The position numbers and the translations under genes are program-made. A stretch of DNA of 36,447 nt from Hyphomonadaceae bacterium (lineage in GTDB: Bacteria > Pseudomonadota > Alphaproteobacteria > Caulobacterales > Hyphomonadaceae). Where the stretch lies: the NCBI GenBank assembly GCA_030697555.1, contig JAUYPV010000158.1:1-36447 (forward strand). The letters are read 5' to 3'. The notes below the pieces were generated by a model. It had not been told where the DNA came from and searched no databases. It saw nothing but the letters and a program-made list of their open reading frames with translations. Shown here piece by piece: positions 1-6,177 of the stretch (position 1 is the stretch's first letter; each line of letters begins with the position of its first letter).

Positions 1-1
1 C

Positions 2-190
2 GGGGGCTATCGCGTCAACTCCATGTCCGGCACCGGGAAAGACGACCGATCCGGGGCGCGTGATGACGCGCAACTGCCCGCTCACAAGGCGGGACATGAG
101 GACTACCTCACGGCGCTGACCCACGCGCCCCGCTCCCTCATCTGGAGGGACGAGCTAGAACACCACGGACGGCGCGCGCCGGTCCGATAG
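2..190 (+). CDS. possible C-terminal end of an unrecognised gene (partial)
   Basis: A reading frame is open from the window edge to a TAG at 188-190, giving about 62 residues rich in charged amino acids (ending [12 protein letters not shown]). Roughly four fifths of its codons end in G or C, as in the neighbours, and two small hairpins follow the stop. I do not recognise the protein. A minus-strand frame starting at 97 ([11 protein letters not shown]...) with a GAGG upstream also runs off the edge, so the coding strand is not settled. Confidence 0.3.
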   Translation, partial: GGYRVNSMSGTGKDDRSGARDDAQLPAHKAGHEDYLTALTHAPRSLIWRDELEHHGRRAPVR

Positions 191-202
191 AAAAAGTGCG
201 CC

Positions 203-236
203 CGGCTTGCCAAGCCGAAGCTCCGCAGGAGCGGAG
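203..236. repeat. pair of short hairpins upstream of comM
   Basis: CGGCTT/AAGCCG at 203-217 (3-nt loop) is followed by CTCCGC/GCGGAG at 221-236 (4-nt loop). There is no T-run, so these are not classical intrinsic terminators. They separate the preceding reading frame from comM and could mark a 3' end or part of a small dispersed repeat. Confidence 0.35.
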
Positions 237-1266
237 GCTGGTCCGAACGAGCCCGCGCCGAAAAATCGAAAATCCACAACTTATGTTCTTGAAATGTTCC
301 AAATGGCCTGCTAGCCATTTCCACGTTGGGCCGGAGCAATCCGGAGTGGGGGACGGGCTCATGGTCAGCCGCATCACCACATTTGCGTTCGAAGGCGTCG
401 AGGCTCGCCCTGTCGATGTGCAGGTTCAGCTTTCGGGCGGCTCGAACTACTTCGCCATCGTCGGCCTCCCCGACAAGGCGGTGAAGGAAAGCCAGGATCG
501 GGTGCGCGCCGCCTTCGTGTCGCTCGGCCTCTCGCTCCCGCCCGAACGCGTCATCGTCAACCTCGCCCCGGCCGACCTGCCGAAGGAAGGCAGCCACTAC
601 GATCTCGCCATCGCGCTTGCGATCCTCGCCGCCATTGGCGCCATCCCGAAGGACTCGCTCGAAGGCGTCGCCGCCATCGGCGAACTCTCGCTTGATGGCG
701 CGCTCGCCGACACCGCCGGCGCGCTTCCCGCCGCGATGGCGGCCGAAGCGATGGAAATGGCGCTGGTCTGTCCCGCTTCCTGCGGTCCGGAAGCCGCCTG
801 GTCCGGCGGCACGGTGCTCGCCGCGCCCTCCCTCATCTCGCTGATCAACCATTTCCAGGGCACGCGCCACATCATGCCGGCCAAGTCCGGGCCGCTTGCC
901 GATCCTGCTCACGTGCCCGACCTGCGCGACGTGAAAGGCCAGGAAGGCGCCAAGCGTGCACTCGAGATCGCCGCCGCCGGCGGCCACAATCTCCTGATGA
1001 TCGGCCCGCCGGGCTCGGGCAAGTCCATGCTGGCGCAACGCTTGCCGGGCCTTCTGCCGCCGCTGTCGGCGCGCGAGCTTCTCGAAGTCAGCCAGATCCA
1101 CTCCATCGCCGGCCTGCTCGAACGCGGGCGCCTGTCGCGCACACGCCCATTCCGCTCACCGCACCATTCCGCCAGCATGGCCGCCATGGTCGGCGGCGGC
1201 ATCAAGGCTCGCCCCGGCGAAGCCTCCATGGCGCATCACGGAGTCCTCTTCCTCGACGAGCTTCCC

Positions 1267-1274
1267 GAATTCCA
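1267..1274. repeat. 8-bp target site duplication, left copy
   Basis: GAATTCCA directly abuts the left terminal repeat and is repeated exactly at 6178-6185. An 8-bp duplication is characteristic of the IS1595 family. The sequence is native comM (codons for EFH). Confidence 0.95.
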
Positions 1275-1301
1275 CGGCATTATGGAGCAGCCACACCACT
1301 A
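1275..1301 (+). repeat. left terminal inverted repeat
   Basis: 27 bp starting CGGCATTATGGAGCAG and ending CACACCACTA. It matches the inverted right end (6151-6177) at 26 of 27 positions; the difference is GCAGCC here against GCAACC there. It supplies the nonsense tail and stop of the 5' comM fragment. Confidence 0.95.
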
Positions 1302-1335
1302 GATGTGGTGGTGTTACCAGCTAGATGTGGTGGTG
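1299..1335 (+). repeat. subterminal 15-bp direct repeat at left end
   Basis: CTAGATGTGGTGGTG occurs at 1299-1313 and 1321-1335, offset by 22 bp (about two helical turns). The first copy overlaps the end of the terminal repeat and runs into GGTGTTACC, which resembles the 16-bp dyad found elsewhere in the element. A transposase or regulator binding region is a reasonable guess. Confidence 0.6.
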
Positions 1336-1432
1336 AAGACTGACAGGCCGCTGTTGAGCGGGTGCTCCGTTTGTTAGAATTTGCGGTAAGTCAATCCTGA
1401 AATAGCAGAGCCACGGCCATTCTTATCATATT

Positions 1433-1696
1433 GTGGAAAGTGCTTTTCTCATATCAATAGTTAGCCGCGGAACGAGCGCGGCAAACGCCTCCGATCCGCT
1501 AGAAAGGAGGCCCCACGTAAATCAGCGCATCTGGCTTGAGGTTCTGATCGCGTCACTGCTGTGCACAGCAGCCGTGTTCACGTATCTCGCAAAAGCAGAG
1601 AGCGATGGAGGAAGCGCTAGCTTCGCACCACCGCCCTCACAATCCGCCCTTCGCGCCAATGTTGATCAAAACCGCGAAGAACAGTCACAACCCTAG
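1433..1696 (+). CDS. possible small single-pass membrane protein in the element
   Basis: This 87-codon frame opens with GTG 1433 and ends at TAG 1694-1696. It contains one clear hydrophobic segment (VLIASLLCTAAVFTYLA) followed by a polar Ser/Pro/Gln tail, so an inner-membrane peptide facing the periplasm is plausible. Odd point: the only strong Shine-Dalgarno sequence (AGAAAGGAGG, 1501-1510) lies six bases before an in-frame GTA (1517-1519), which is not a normal start codon. A former GTG or ATG start may have mutated, or the upstream GTG is used. No function can be named, and it may not be expressed. Confidence 0.4.
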   Translation: MESAFLISIVSRGTSAANASDPLERRPHVNQRIWLEVLIASLLCTAAVFTYLAKAESDGGSASFAPPPSQSALRANVDQNREEQSQP

Positions 1697-1752
1697 ACCC
1701 GGGAGCGCCCCGCCGCAACGACGGGGCGCTCTTGGCGCTGCAAATGATGGCT

Positions 1753-1783
1753 TGTACCATCGTTGTTGATGGTGTATACCATG
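1753..1783 (+). promoter_or_regulatory. promoter with overlapping dyad before the 154-residue cargo gene
   Basis: TTGTAC (1753-1758) and TATACC (1775-1780) are spaced 16 bp apart as -35 and -10. The -10 lies inside GATGGTGTATACCATG (1768-1783), one copy of the recurring 16-bp dyad. An ACCATC-N6-GATGGT inverted repeat (1756-1773) overlaps the spacer. A start site about 7 bp after the -10 would fall almost on ATG 1789, giving a leaderless or near-leaderless mRNA. A protein bound here would block RNA polymerase. Confidence 0.5.
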
Positions 1784-1788
1784 AGACT

Positions 1789-2253
1789 ATGGAACGCCCT
1801 AACACGATCTCCGGCCTTCAGGCCAAACGCGCCGAGCTTATCAAGCTCCACGAAAACCTAGTGGCTGACGCCAAAAAGGTGATGGTCGATATAGACCACC
1901 TGGACGCCACGATCCGGCTATTTGACCCGGACGCGGACCTCTCCCGCCGCATGAAAAACCGCTACGCAATAAAGCATCGCGCGCACTTCGGTCACTCGCG
2001 CCGGTTCGTGTTGAACGCGCTGCGCACGTCCACGGCGCCTATGACCTCCAAGGCCATCACCTACGAATGGATAAAGGACCGAGGCCTCAAGCCTGACGAG
2101 GCCACGCGCGTCATACTGACGAAGCGCATCGGCGCCTGCATCAGCGGCCTCCGCAAGGACGGTCACATCGAGTACGCGGGCATGGATGGCGAGTACAAGA
2201 CGTGGCGCGTTAAGCCTGATGCCCCCAACGGTAAACACCGATCAGATGTGTGA
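1789..2253 (+). CDS. cargo protein with N-terminal coiled coil and C-terminal winged helix
   Basis: 154 residues from ATG 1789 (MERPNTISGLQAKRAEL) to TGA 2251-2253. The frame extends 19 codons further up, but those lie in the promoter dyad, and TISGLxAKRAEL is where related proteins I remember begin. Residues 5-45 look like a heptad-rich helix (LQAKRAELIKLHENLVADAKK) ending in the conserved DATIRLFDPD. Residues about 70-145 fit a winged helix (SRRFVLNALRTSTAPMTSKAI ... GACISGLRKDGHIEY). Similar short proteins are common in alphaproteobacterial accessory DNA, often beside IS1595-type transposases. The function is unknown; DNA binding, perhaps in regulating the element, is inference. Confidence 0.75.
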   Translation: MERPNTISGLQAKRAELIKLHENLVADAKKVMVDIDHLDATIRLFDPDADLSRRMKNRYAIKHRAHFGHSRRFVLNALRTSTAPMTSKAITYEWIKDRGLKPDEATRVILTKRIGACISGLRKDGHIEYAGMDGEYKTWRVKPDAPNGKHRSDV

Positions 2254-2562
2254 ATTTGGTGGTGGAGGGTAGGAAGTGAGTTGCGCCATGCGTTTGCGCC
2301 CGCTGCGGCTGTATTCGCCCCAGCGACTCCTTGACTTTCTTGTCATTTTCCTATAACTGCCCCAGTTGGATAGGCGGCGAGCGCCTCGGGAAGCGATCCC
2401 AAGGCGCTGCCATCCTACCTCAGGCTAATATCGCGCGAGCTTTTCGCACGGTGACACCTCCCTCAGGGTTAGCCCGGTTCAGGGGCGAGGTTAGTGGGCG
2501 CGACCCACCGATAACGACCGAAGAGGCAGACACCTCTTCGGTCGAATTCGTTTTGGCTCCGA
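2254..2562. other. intergenic stretch in the element, no convincing gene
   Basis: 309 bp between convergent cargo genes. It contains TTGACT (2331-2336) and TATAAC (2352-2357) only 15 bp apart, a weak plus-strand promoter candidate, and the strong hairpin at 2515-2544. A 90-codon plus-strand frame at 2331-2603 overlaps the end of the opposite gene and has no recognisable features, so I do not call it. Confidence 0.5.
2515..2544 (-). terminator. strong hairpin, probable terminator of the 285-residue cargo gene
   Basis: Perfect 12-bp stem CGACCGAAGAGG / CCTCTTCGGTCG with a 6-nt loop, 18 bp past the stop of the minus-strand gene ending at 2563. On the minus strand it is followed by TTATC, a weak U-tract. 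On the plus strand AATTCGTTTT follows, so it may act in both directions between the converging genes. Confidence 0.65.
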
Positions 2563-3420
2563 TCATGCTTGATCGCCTTCTGAAGGCGCCGGCGGCGCCT
2601 TGAGCCATTTGCTCTCTTTGTTTCGATCGCCGATTAGGGGGCCAGGAAAGCAGAGCCCGTCTGCGCCTTTGACGATCTGTTTTCTGCGCACCAACCGGGC
2701 AACGATGTTGAACGCGCCGGTTCTGTGGGGGGTCAGAGTCGCCTTGAATTCCACGTCGTTTTGCAATTCGGCGACGATGTCAGGCGCCCTCACTCCTTTG
2801 AAGCGATTGCGATAGACAATATCCAGAACCGCCTCGCCCATCGGCGAATAGGATCCTACTATTGCCTCTGGTTTTTCTGTGATCCGGCCTTGAGCAACGG
2901 CCTTCAGGTAGTTTTCCAACGCCTCGGCAGTGTAAAGCCTGTTGCCGTGCTTCTTGATCACTCCGCGATTCTGGAGGCGGCTGAGGGCATTGTAATAGCC
3001 CTTCTCGCTCTCCCGAAACTTCGGCCCCCATTCAGTTGAAAGCATCTGTGACTTCAACTCGGCGTGGGTCATTCCTGCGGGCGTGCTGGCAACCCAAGCT
3101 GCAACTGCCGCCACCCAAGTTACCTTGGGCTCACCGCCCTTGGGCCGCTTATTGTGAGCGACCTTCTTTTTTTCTTTAGCCCCCGCATAGTCTCCCAAAA
3201 GCGCGCCTAGGCCACGACCGAGACGAGCGGGCTCCGGCATTGGCTCGCCACTATCGACCGCAGCAAGCTGGCGGAGGAGCTTGAGTTTCGTCTCAGCCCT
3301 GCTCCGTCGGGCAGCAAGAGCGCTTTCCTCTCCGGAGATGTCCTCCAGCTCACGTTCGCAACGCTGGAGTTCTTCGTCCCAGCGGGTGCCCTCGGAAAAA
3401 TTTGATGACCCATCGCTCAT
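2563..3420 (-). CDS. cargo protein with coiled coil and two probable winged-helix domains
   Basis: 285 residues from ATG 3420 (MSDGSSNFSEGTRWDEEL), preceded by GGGGAC; the frame continues upstream but without a better start. Residues about 12-55 form a charged, leucine-containing helix (ELQRCERELEDISGEESAL), likely a coiled coil. A basic linker (KEKKKVAHNKRPKGG) leads to a probable winged helix (GMTHAELKSQML ... LSRLQNRGVIKKHGNRLY), followed by a second similar unit (APDIVAELQ ... VARLVRRKQIVKGADGL). The layout mirrors the 154-residue cargo protein, enlarged by one domain. I know of no named function. A DNA-binding role is inferred from the fold pattern and basic linker only. It points toward the left end and is closed by the hairpin at 2515-2544. 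Confidence 0.65.
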   Translation of the reverse strand: MSDGSSNFSEGTRWDEELQRCERELEDISGEESALAARRSRAETKLKLLRQLAAVDSGEPMPEPARLGRGLGALLGDYAGAKEKKKVAHNKRPKGGEPKVTWVAAVAAWVASTPAGMTHAELKSQMLSTEWGPKFRESEKGYYNALSRLQNRGVIKKHGNRLYTAEALENYLKAVAQGRITEKPEAIVGSYSPMGEAVLDIVYRNRFKGVRAPDIVAELQNDVEFKATLTPHRTGAFNIVARLVRRKQIVKGADGLCFPGPLIGDRNKESKWLKAPPAPSEGDQA

Positions 3421-3928
3421 AATAAGTCCCCATACAACGGTTTCTGTTGAGGGGCAAGCGCGTGAGCGGTTCTTCTTTTGTCCGGAACGATCCCGGAACG
3501 TGCGAGGCCTAGAGATGACTAGCTTGACAGTCACGCTGAACTTAAGCGAGCCTCTCTTTGGCGCTCGTCGTCCCTTCTTCGTCTGCTTCTCCGCCCTCAG
3601 CGGCCCTGAAAAGGCCCGGGGCGCGCAAAGGCGGTCCGGAGCCCCCGGCTTTCACCGGGGACCACGGAGACGAGCATGGGAAACGTGTTCTGTGTCTGGC
3701 CGAAGGCGGTTTCGGTACGCGAGTACCTCCGCTTCCGGTTCGGGCGGTGGGAGCAGGTCTGCTCTCACTGCCGGAGTCATCCGACCCGCTGACACGGGTT
3801 TGAAGACTTGAGACAGGGGCGACGGGCGCCACTGATTTGGAATTTTCGGTCAGGGTTGGGGCCATGTCCACCCCCAAATGGACACTCGATTCAATGGCTT
3901 AGGGCGAGTCGGCGCGTGAGCGAATCGC
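3421..3928. other. spacer between two minus-strand element genes
   Basis: 508 bp between the transposase stop and the 285-residue cargo gene. It holds one small plus-strand ORF with a ribosome binding site (3676-3792) and a perfect -35-like TTGACA at 3524-3529 without a convincing -10. The larger frames here (3281-3811 plus, 3542-3877 minus) are Ser/Pro/Arg-rich with no visible domain, typical of shadow frames in GC-rich DNA. Confidence 0.5.
3676..3792 (+). CDS. small 38-residue ORF, Arg/aromatic-rich
   Basis: ATG 3676 follows GGAGA (3666-3670) at good spacing and the frame ends at TGA 3790-3792. The peptide begins MGNVFCVWPKAVSVREYLRF and continues FRFGRWEQVCSHCRSHPTR. It is basic and aromatic with three cysteines (C6, C30, C33). 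The CSHC pair could bind metal but is too short to be sure. Short peptides with a YxRFRxGRxExVxxHxRS pattern occur in alphaproteobacterial phage and mobile DNA as far as I recall, but I cannot name a family. It runs against both flanking genes. Function unknown. Confidence 0.4.
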   Translation: MGNVFCVWPKAVSVREYLRFRFGRWEQVCSHCRSHPTR

Positions 3929-3932
3929 TCAC
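3916..3932. repeat. 17-bp dyad over the transposase stop codon
   Basis: GTGAGCGA-A-TCGCTCAC is a perfect 8-bp inverted repeat with one central base, overlapping the transposase stop (3929-3931). The one-base centre is poor for an RNA hairpin, so a protein-binding dyad or a chance palindrome are alternatives to a terminator. Confidence 0.4.
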
Positions 3933-4891
3933 ACCCTCTTCCTCTGCCAATAACCGCGCCAGGCCTTCGACACGGGAGCCGCCATCGCGGCGTCGGCGAT
4001 CATTGCGAATTGAGCGCCGTTAGACGTGCGCCGAAAATCCTCGCGCCACGCCATCTCCGAAGCATAGGCATTGAGGTAAGGACCCGCGATGTGGTGATGG
4101 ATACCAGTCTCGGCGCGGCGCAAGCGCGAGAAGAATGACTCTGCCGAGTTGGTGCAGGCGCCATCGAGCGAATACGCAACGCCGTGATTGATGCGCTTTA
4201 TATCGAAGCGCGCGCTGAGAACGTCCCAGTGCGCAGCCTCGTCAGCGTGAACGGTTGAGTTCGGGGTGATGTTGGCGGTGGCGAGCGCAACGCCATCACG
4301 CTCTGCCTTCACGACAAAAGCGCGAGTGCGGCCAGCACGCTCGCGCATCGCAATCACGACCTGTCGCTTGCCGGTCTGTTGCTCAGCAAGGCGGCGGTCC
4401 TTGCGGTCGGTTTTCTTATTCGCGGGCTTCACGTAGCCGCCGAAGTAGGCGCCATCGAGCTCGACTGTGCCTTCCAGTATCGACTTGTCCGAAGCGAGGC
4501 CGATCGCTTCGCGCATTTTGTGGCAAAGCACGAAGGCGGTTTTGTAATCGCAGCCGAGATCGCGCGAGAGTTGGAGGGCGCCGTAGCCTTTGGCCCCATT
4601 CACGAATATCGCGATGGCCGCGAGTATGTTCCGCACTTCCATTTTGCGGCTCGCGAAGATCGTCCCGGCAGTCAGGCTGAACTGCGCGAGGCAGCCTTTG
4701 CATTTGAAGATTTTGCGCGTCGTGATCTCGTAAGCTTCGACACAGCCGCACTTCGGGCAGACCGGCTCGCCGTCCGTGTCGGCCCAGCGGATCTTGCGAA
4801 ATACCGCGCGGGCCTCGTCATCCGACATGCGGAGAACCGAAGCCAGTTTCAGCGACTTGGCGGCGGGGGAGAGGAGGAAGTGTTGGCTCAT
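3929..4891 (-). CDS. IS1595-family transposase
   Basis: 320 residues from ATG 4891 (MSQHFLLSPAAKSLKLASVL); nine more in-frame codons upstream lie in the promoter region. It cuts and joins the element ends. An N-terminal zinc ribbon carries C45/C48 (CPKC) and C64/C67 (CKGC). The DDE/ISXO2-like core shows the first Asp in ELDGAYFGG (D146), the second in HADEAAHW (D217), and the third-position signature NSAESFFSRLRRAETGIHHHI, with candidate residues N248 and E251. The C-terminus (YASEMAWREDFRR) matches the family's usual ending. Length is normal with no frameshift, so it is probably active. It diverges from the DUF6471 gene, and copies of the 16-bp dyad overlap both promoters, suggesting joint control. 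Confidence 0.96.
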   Translation of the reverse strand: MSQHFLLSPAAKSLKLASVLRMSDDEARAVFRKIRWADTDGEPVCPKCGCVEAYEITTRKIFKCKGCLAQFSLTAGTIFASRKMEVRNILAAIAIFVNGAKGYGALQLSRDLGCDYKTAFVLCHKMREAIGLASDKSILEGTVELDGAYFGGYVKPANKKTDRKDRRLAEQQTGKRQVVIAMRERAGRTRAFVVKAERDGVALATANITPNSTVHADEAAHWDVLSARFDIKRINHGVAYSLDGACTNSAESFFSRLRRAETGIHHHIAGPYLNAYASEMAWREDFRRTSNGAQFAMIADAAMAAPVSKAWRGYWQRKRV

Positions 4892-4903
4892 ACCGGCGTT
4901 TCC

Positions 4904-4975
4904 CGTGGTGTATACCATCCTATATGATGGTAGACGCCACCGCCGTCAAGGGTGTATACCACCAATAATGATGGT
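4904..4975. promoter_or_regulatory. divergent promoter/operator region between transposase and DUF6471 gene
   Basis: Two copies of the 16-bp dyad lie here: CGTGGTGTATACCATC (4904-4919) and AAGGGTGTATACCACC (4948-4963). They are overlapped by ACCATC-N6-GATGGT (4914-4931) and ACCACC-N6-GATGGT (4958-4975). On the minus strand TTGACG (4944-4949) and CATATA (4921-4926) are 17 bp apart and fit a transposase promoter. On the plus strand TAGACG (4931-4936) and TATACC (4955-4960) fit the DUF6471 promoter. The two promoters overlap, so a repressor bound to either dyad would affect both genes. Confidence 0.55.
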
Positions 4976-4990
4976 ATTTTGGAGCCGAGA

Positions 4991-5224
4991 ATGGCCGCCA
5001 AGAAGAAACAACCGGAAGTTGATTATTCCGAAGTCGCGAAAAACGTCCTGAAAGCCGAGCTGCGGCGCCGGGGCGTCACCTATGCCGATCTAGCCGCGAA
5101 GCTGGGCAATGGCGAGAACGACAAGAACCTCAACAACAAGATAGCCCGTGGCGGGTTCTCAGCCGCGTTCCTGATGCAATGCCTCGATGTGATAGGGGCT
5201 AAAGCGATACAGATAGCGGACTAA
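4991..5224 (+). CDS. DUF6471 domain protein (small, helix-turn-helix-like)
   Basis: 77 residues from ATG 4991 (MAAKKKQPEVDYSEVAKNVL), chosen because GGAG at 4981-4984 sits at the right distance; the earlier ATG at 4952 lies inside the operator. The body matches the DUF6471 pattern I remember: LKAELRRRGVTYADLAAKLG, then NDKNLNNKIARGGFSAAFLMQ, ending in CLDVIGAKAIQIAD. The VTYADLAAKL...NLNNKIARG layout resembles a Cro/C1-type helix-turn-helix. Such genes are frequent near IS1595 transposases and in prophages. It is the best candidate in the element for binding the repeated dyad and repressing the divergent transposase gene, but that is inference. The two-TM protein gene follows after 21 bp, probably co-transcribed. 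Confidence 0.82.
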   Translation: MAAKKKQPEVDYSEVAKNVLKAELRRRGVTYADLAAKLGNGENDKNLNNKIARGGFSAAFLMQCLDVIGAKAIQIAD

Positions 5225-5245
5225 GGCCGCTGGCGGGGGTGGGTT

Positions 5246-6034
5246 GTGACGCGACCCGGATGGAAGGACATCGCGCAAATAGGCGCGGGTTTGGCGCTTG
5301 CGGGGCTCGTCATAGGCGGCGCCCACCTATCCAAGATTCATCACGATCAAATACAGCCCCGCATAGAGCAGCGCCAAAGCGCCAACGGCGTGGATGACAA
5401 AAGGCAGGTGGTCCCGGTCAACCCCGCGCCAGCCAACCCAACCGCCAACCAGCAGCAGCAGAGCCCCCAGAAGGAGCCAGATTGGGTTGCGATTGGCGGT
5501 CTGGCGGTCGCTGCGTTGGGCCTGGTCTTTGTTCTTCGGACCTTCTACCTGCAGCGCATTGCGACCATTGGCGACTTGCGCGCGTATGTTCGGATCGATG
5601 TTACCAAGAGCGTGATTTCTGTCGGGCTCCCCGTCGTCGCCACTCTGCAGCCGCAGAACTACGGCAAGACGCCTGCAACTGGGGTAACCGTGGCGCGAAG
5701 TATCTTTATACGTCCCGCAGCTTGGCGTTGGGGAGATGAACCAGACCCGCCGCTCGGGAAGGACGAAGAAACCGACATGGTTTTGCACCCCGGAGATAAG
5801 ACCCAAACAATCGCTACAGTCGTCAACAAGGACGGCAGCCCCTTCACTCTGACCAAACAATTTTTTGACGCCATACTCAGTGGCAGGCTGTGCATTTTCG
5901 CCCGGGGCATAGTCGTTTACCGCGACGCCTTTCGCAAAAAGCGGCACACCGAAATGCGCTTCGAATTCTCGGGCCCAGATTGCGCCGCCGCCGGGCATTG
6001 GCGCGCTAGCACGAAAGGCAGCCGATCCACCTAG
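5246..6034 (+). CDS. two-TM membrane protein with a periplasmic-type domain, unknown function
   Basis: 262 residues from GTG 5246, just after a GGGGGTGGG run, 21 bp behind the DUF6471 gene. TM1 is about residues 8-28 (IAQIGAGLALAGLVIGGAHL), followed by a Pro/Asn/Gln-rich linker (55-78). TM2 is about 81-98 (VAIGGLAVAALGLVFVL), followed by a soluble region of about 160 residues with LRAYVRIDV and QNYGKTPATGVTV. Proteins with an L-R-A-Y-V start and an N-x-G-K-T-P-A motif are common, uncharacterised cargo in proteobacterial mobile DNA. The fold after TM2 looks beta-rich. Nothing identifies an enzyme or toxin. Stop TAG 6032-6034. Confidence 0.65.
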   Translation: MTRPGWKDIAQIGAGLALAGLVIGGAHLSKIHHDQIQPRIEQRQSANGVDDKRQVVPVNPAPANPTANQQQQSPQKEPDWVAIGGLAVAALGLVFVLRTFYLQRIATIGDLRAYVRIDVTKSVISVGLPVVATLQPQNYGKTPATGVTVARSIFIRPAAWRWGDEPDPPLGKDEETDMVLHPGDKTQTIATVVNKDGSPFTLTKQFFDAILSGRLCIFARGIVVYRDAFRKKRHTEMRFEFSGPDCAAAGHWRASTKGSRST

Positions 6035-6132
6035 CGCTAGCGCGAACAACGCAATCGCAAATTTTTCCACGGAATTCCAACCTCTCTAGGTTTGAGAAGT
6101 CGGCATTACGCGAGGTAAACACCCAATCTAGA

Positions 6133-6148
6133 GATGGTATACACCATC
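6133..6148 (-). promoter_or_regulatory. 16-bp dyad next to the right end of the element
   Basis: Read on the minus strand this is exactly GATGGTGTATACCATC, the consensus of the repeated dyad, two bases inside the right terminal repeat (6151-6177). Its place beside the repeat suggests the same protein that binds the internal promoters also binds the transposon end. Confidence 0.55.
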
Positions 6149-6150
6149 AA

Positions 6151-6177
6151 TAGTGGTGTGGTTGCTCCATAATGCCG
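6151..6177 (-). repeat. right terminal inverted repeat
   Basis: 27 bp ending GCTCCATAATGCCG, the inverted match of 1275-1301 with one mismatch. It contributes ATG 6172-6174, which by chance is in frame with the downstream comM fragment. Confidence 0.95.

Larger units (their letters stand above)
361..1302 (+). pseudogene. comM: comM 5' fragment (Mg-chelatase-like AAA+ helicase), interrupted
   Basis: ComM/YifB is a hexameric AAA+ helicase that promotes branch migration of incoming DNA during natural transformation. This fragment starts at ATG 361 ([20 protein letters not shown]), shortly after a G-rich stretch that can act as ribosome binding site. It holds the N-terminal ChlI-like domain ([17 protein letters not shown]), Walker A (GPPGSGKS at about 1003-1026) and Walker B (LFLDELPEF). 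The native sequence stops at 1274. The frame then reads nine codons of the inserted element (ending MEQPHH) to TAG 1300-1302. It lacks the rest of the ATPase core and the C-terminal domain, so it is presumably non-functional. Joining 361-1274 to 6186-6816 restores one frame of 1,545 nt (514 residues), the normal family length. Confidence 0.95.
1275..6177. mobile_element. IS1595-family element with cargo genes, inserted in comM
   Basis: The element is 4,903 bp. Its ends are 27-bp inverted repeats beginning CGGCATTATGGAGCA (1275-1301 and 6151-6177) with one mismatch, bounded by the 8-bp duplication GAATTCCA. It encodes one transposase (3929-4891, minus) with the zinc ribbon and DDE-type core of IS1595/ISXO2-like enzymes. 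Simple family members are about 0.7-1.1 kb; forms with passenger genes are known, for example tISCpe8 with a lincomycin resistance gene. Cargo here is a possible small membrane protein (1433-1696), a 154-residue coiled-coil/winged-helix protein, a 285-residue protein of similar build, a 38-codon ORF, a DUF6471 protein and a two-TM protein. Intact ends, exact duplication and an intact transposase suggest a recent and possibly still active insertion. Confidence 0.93.

Noticed and set aside
103-1101. 332-codon minus-strand frame opposite comM
   Set aside because: Shadow frame of comM; Arg/Gly/Ala-rich with no domain, and it continues through the divergent region without a start signal.
6101-6108. 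CGGCATTA inside the element resembles the tip of the terminal repeat
   Set aside because: Only 8 bp match, with no continuation into the repeat and no duplication; likely chance.
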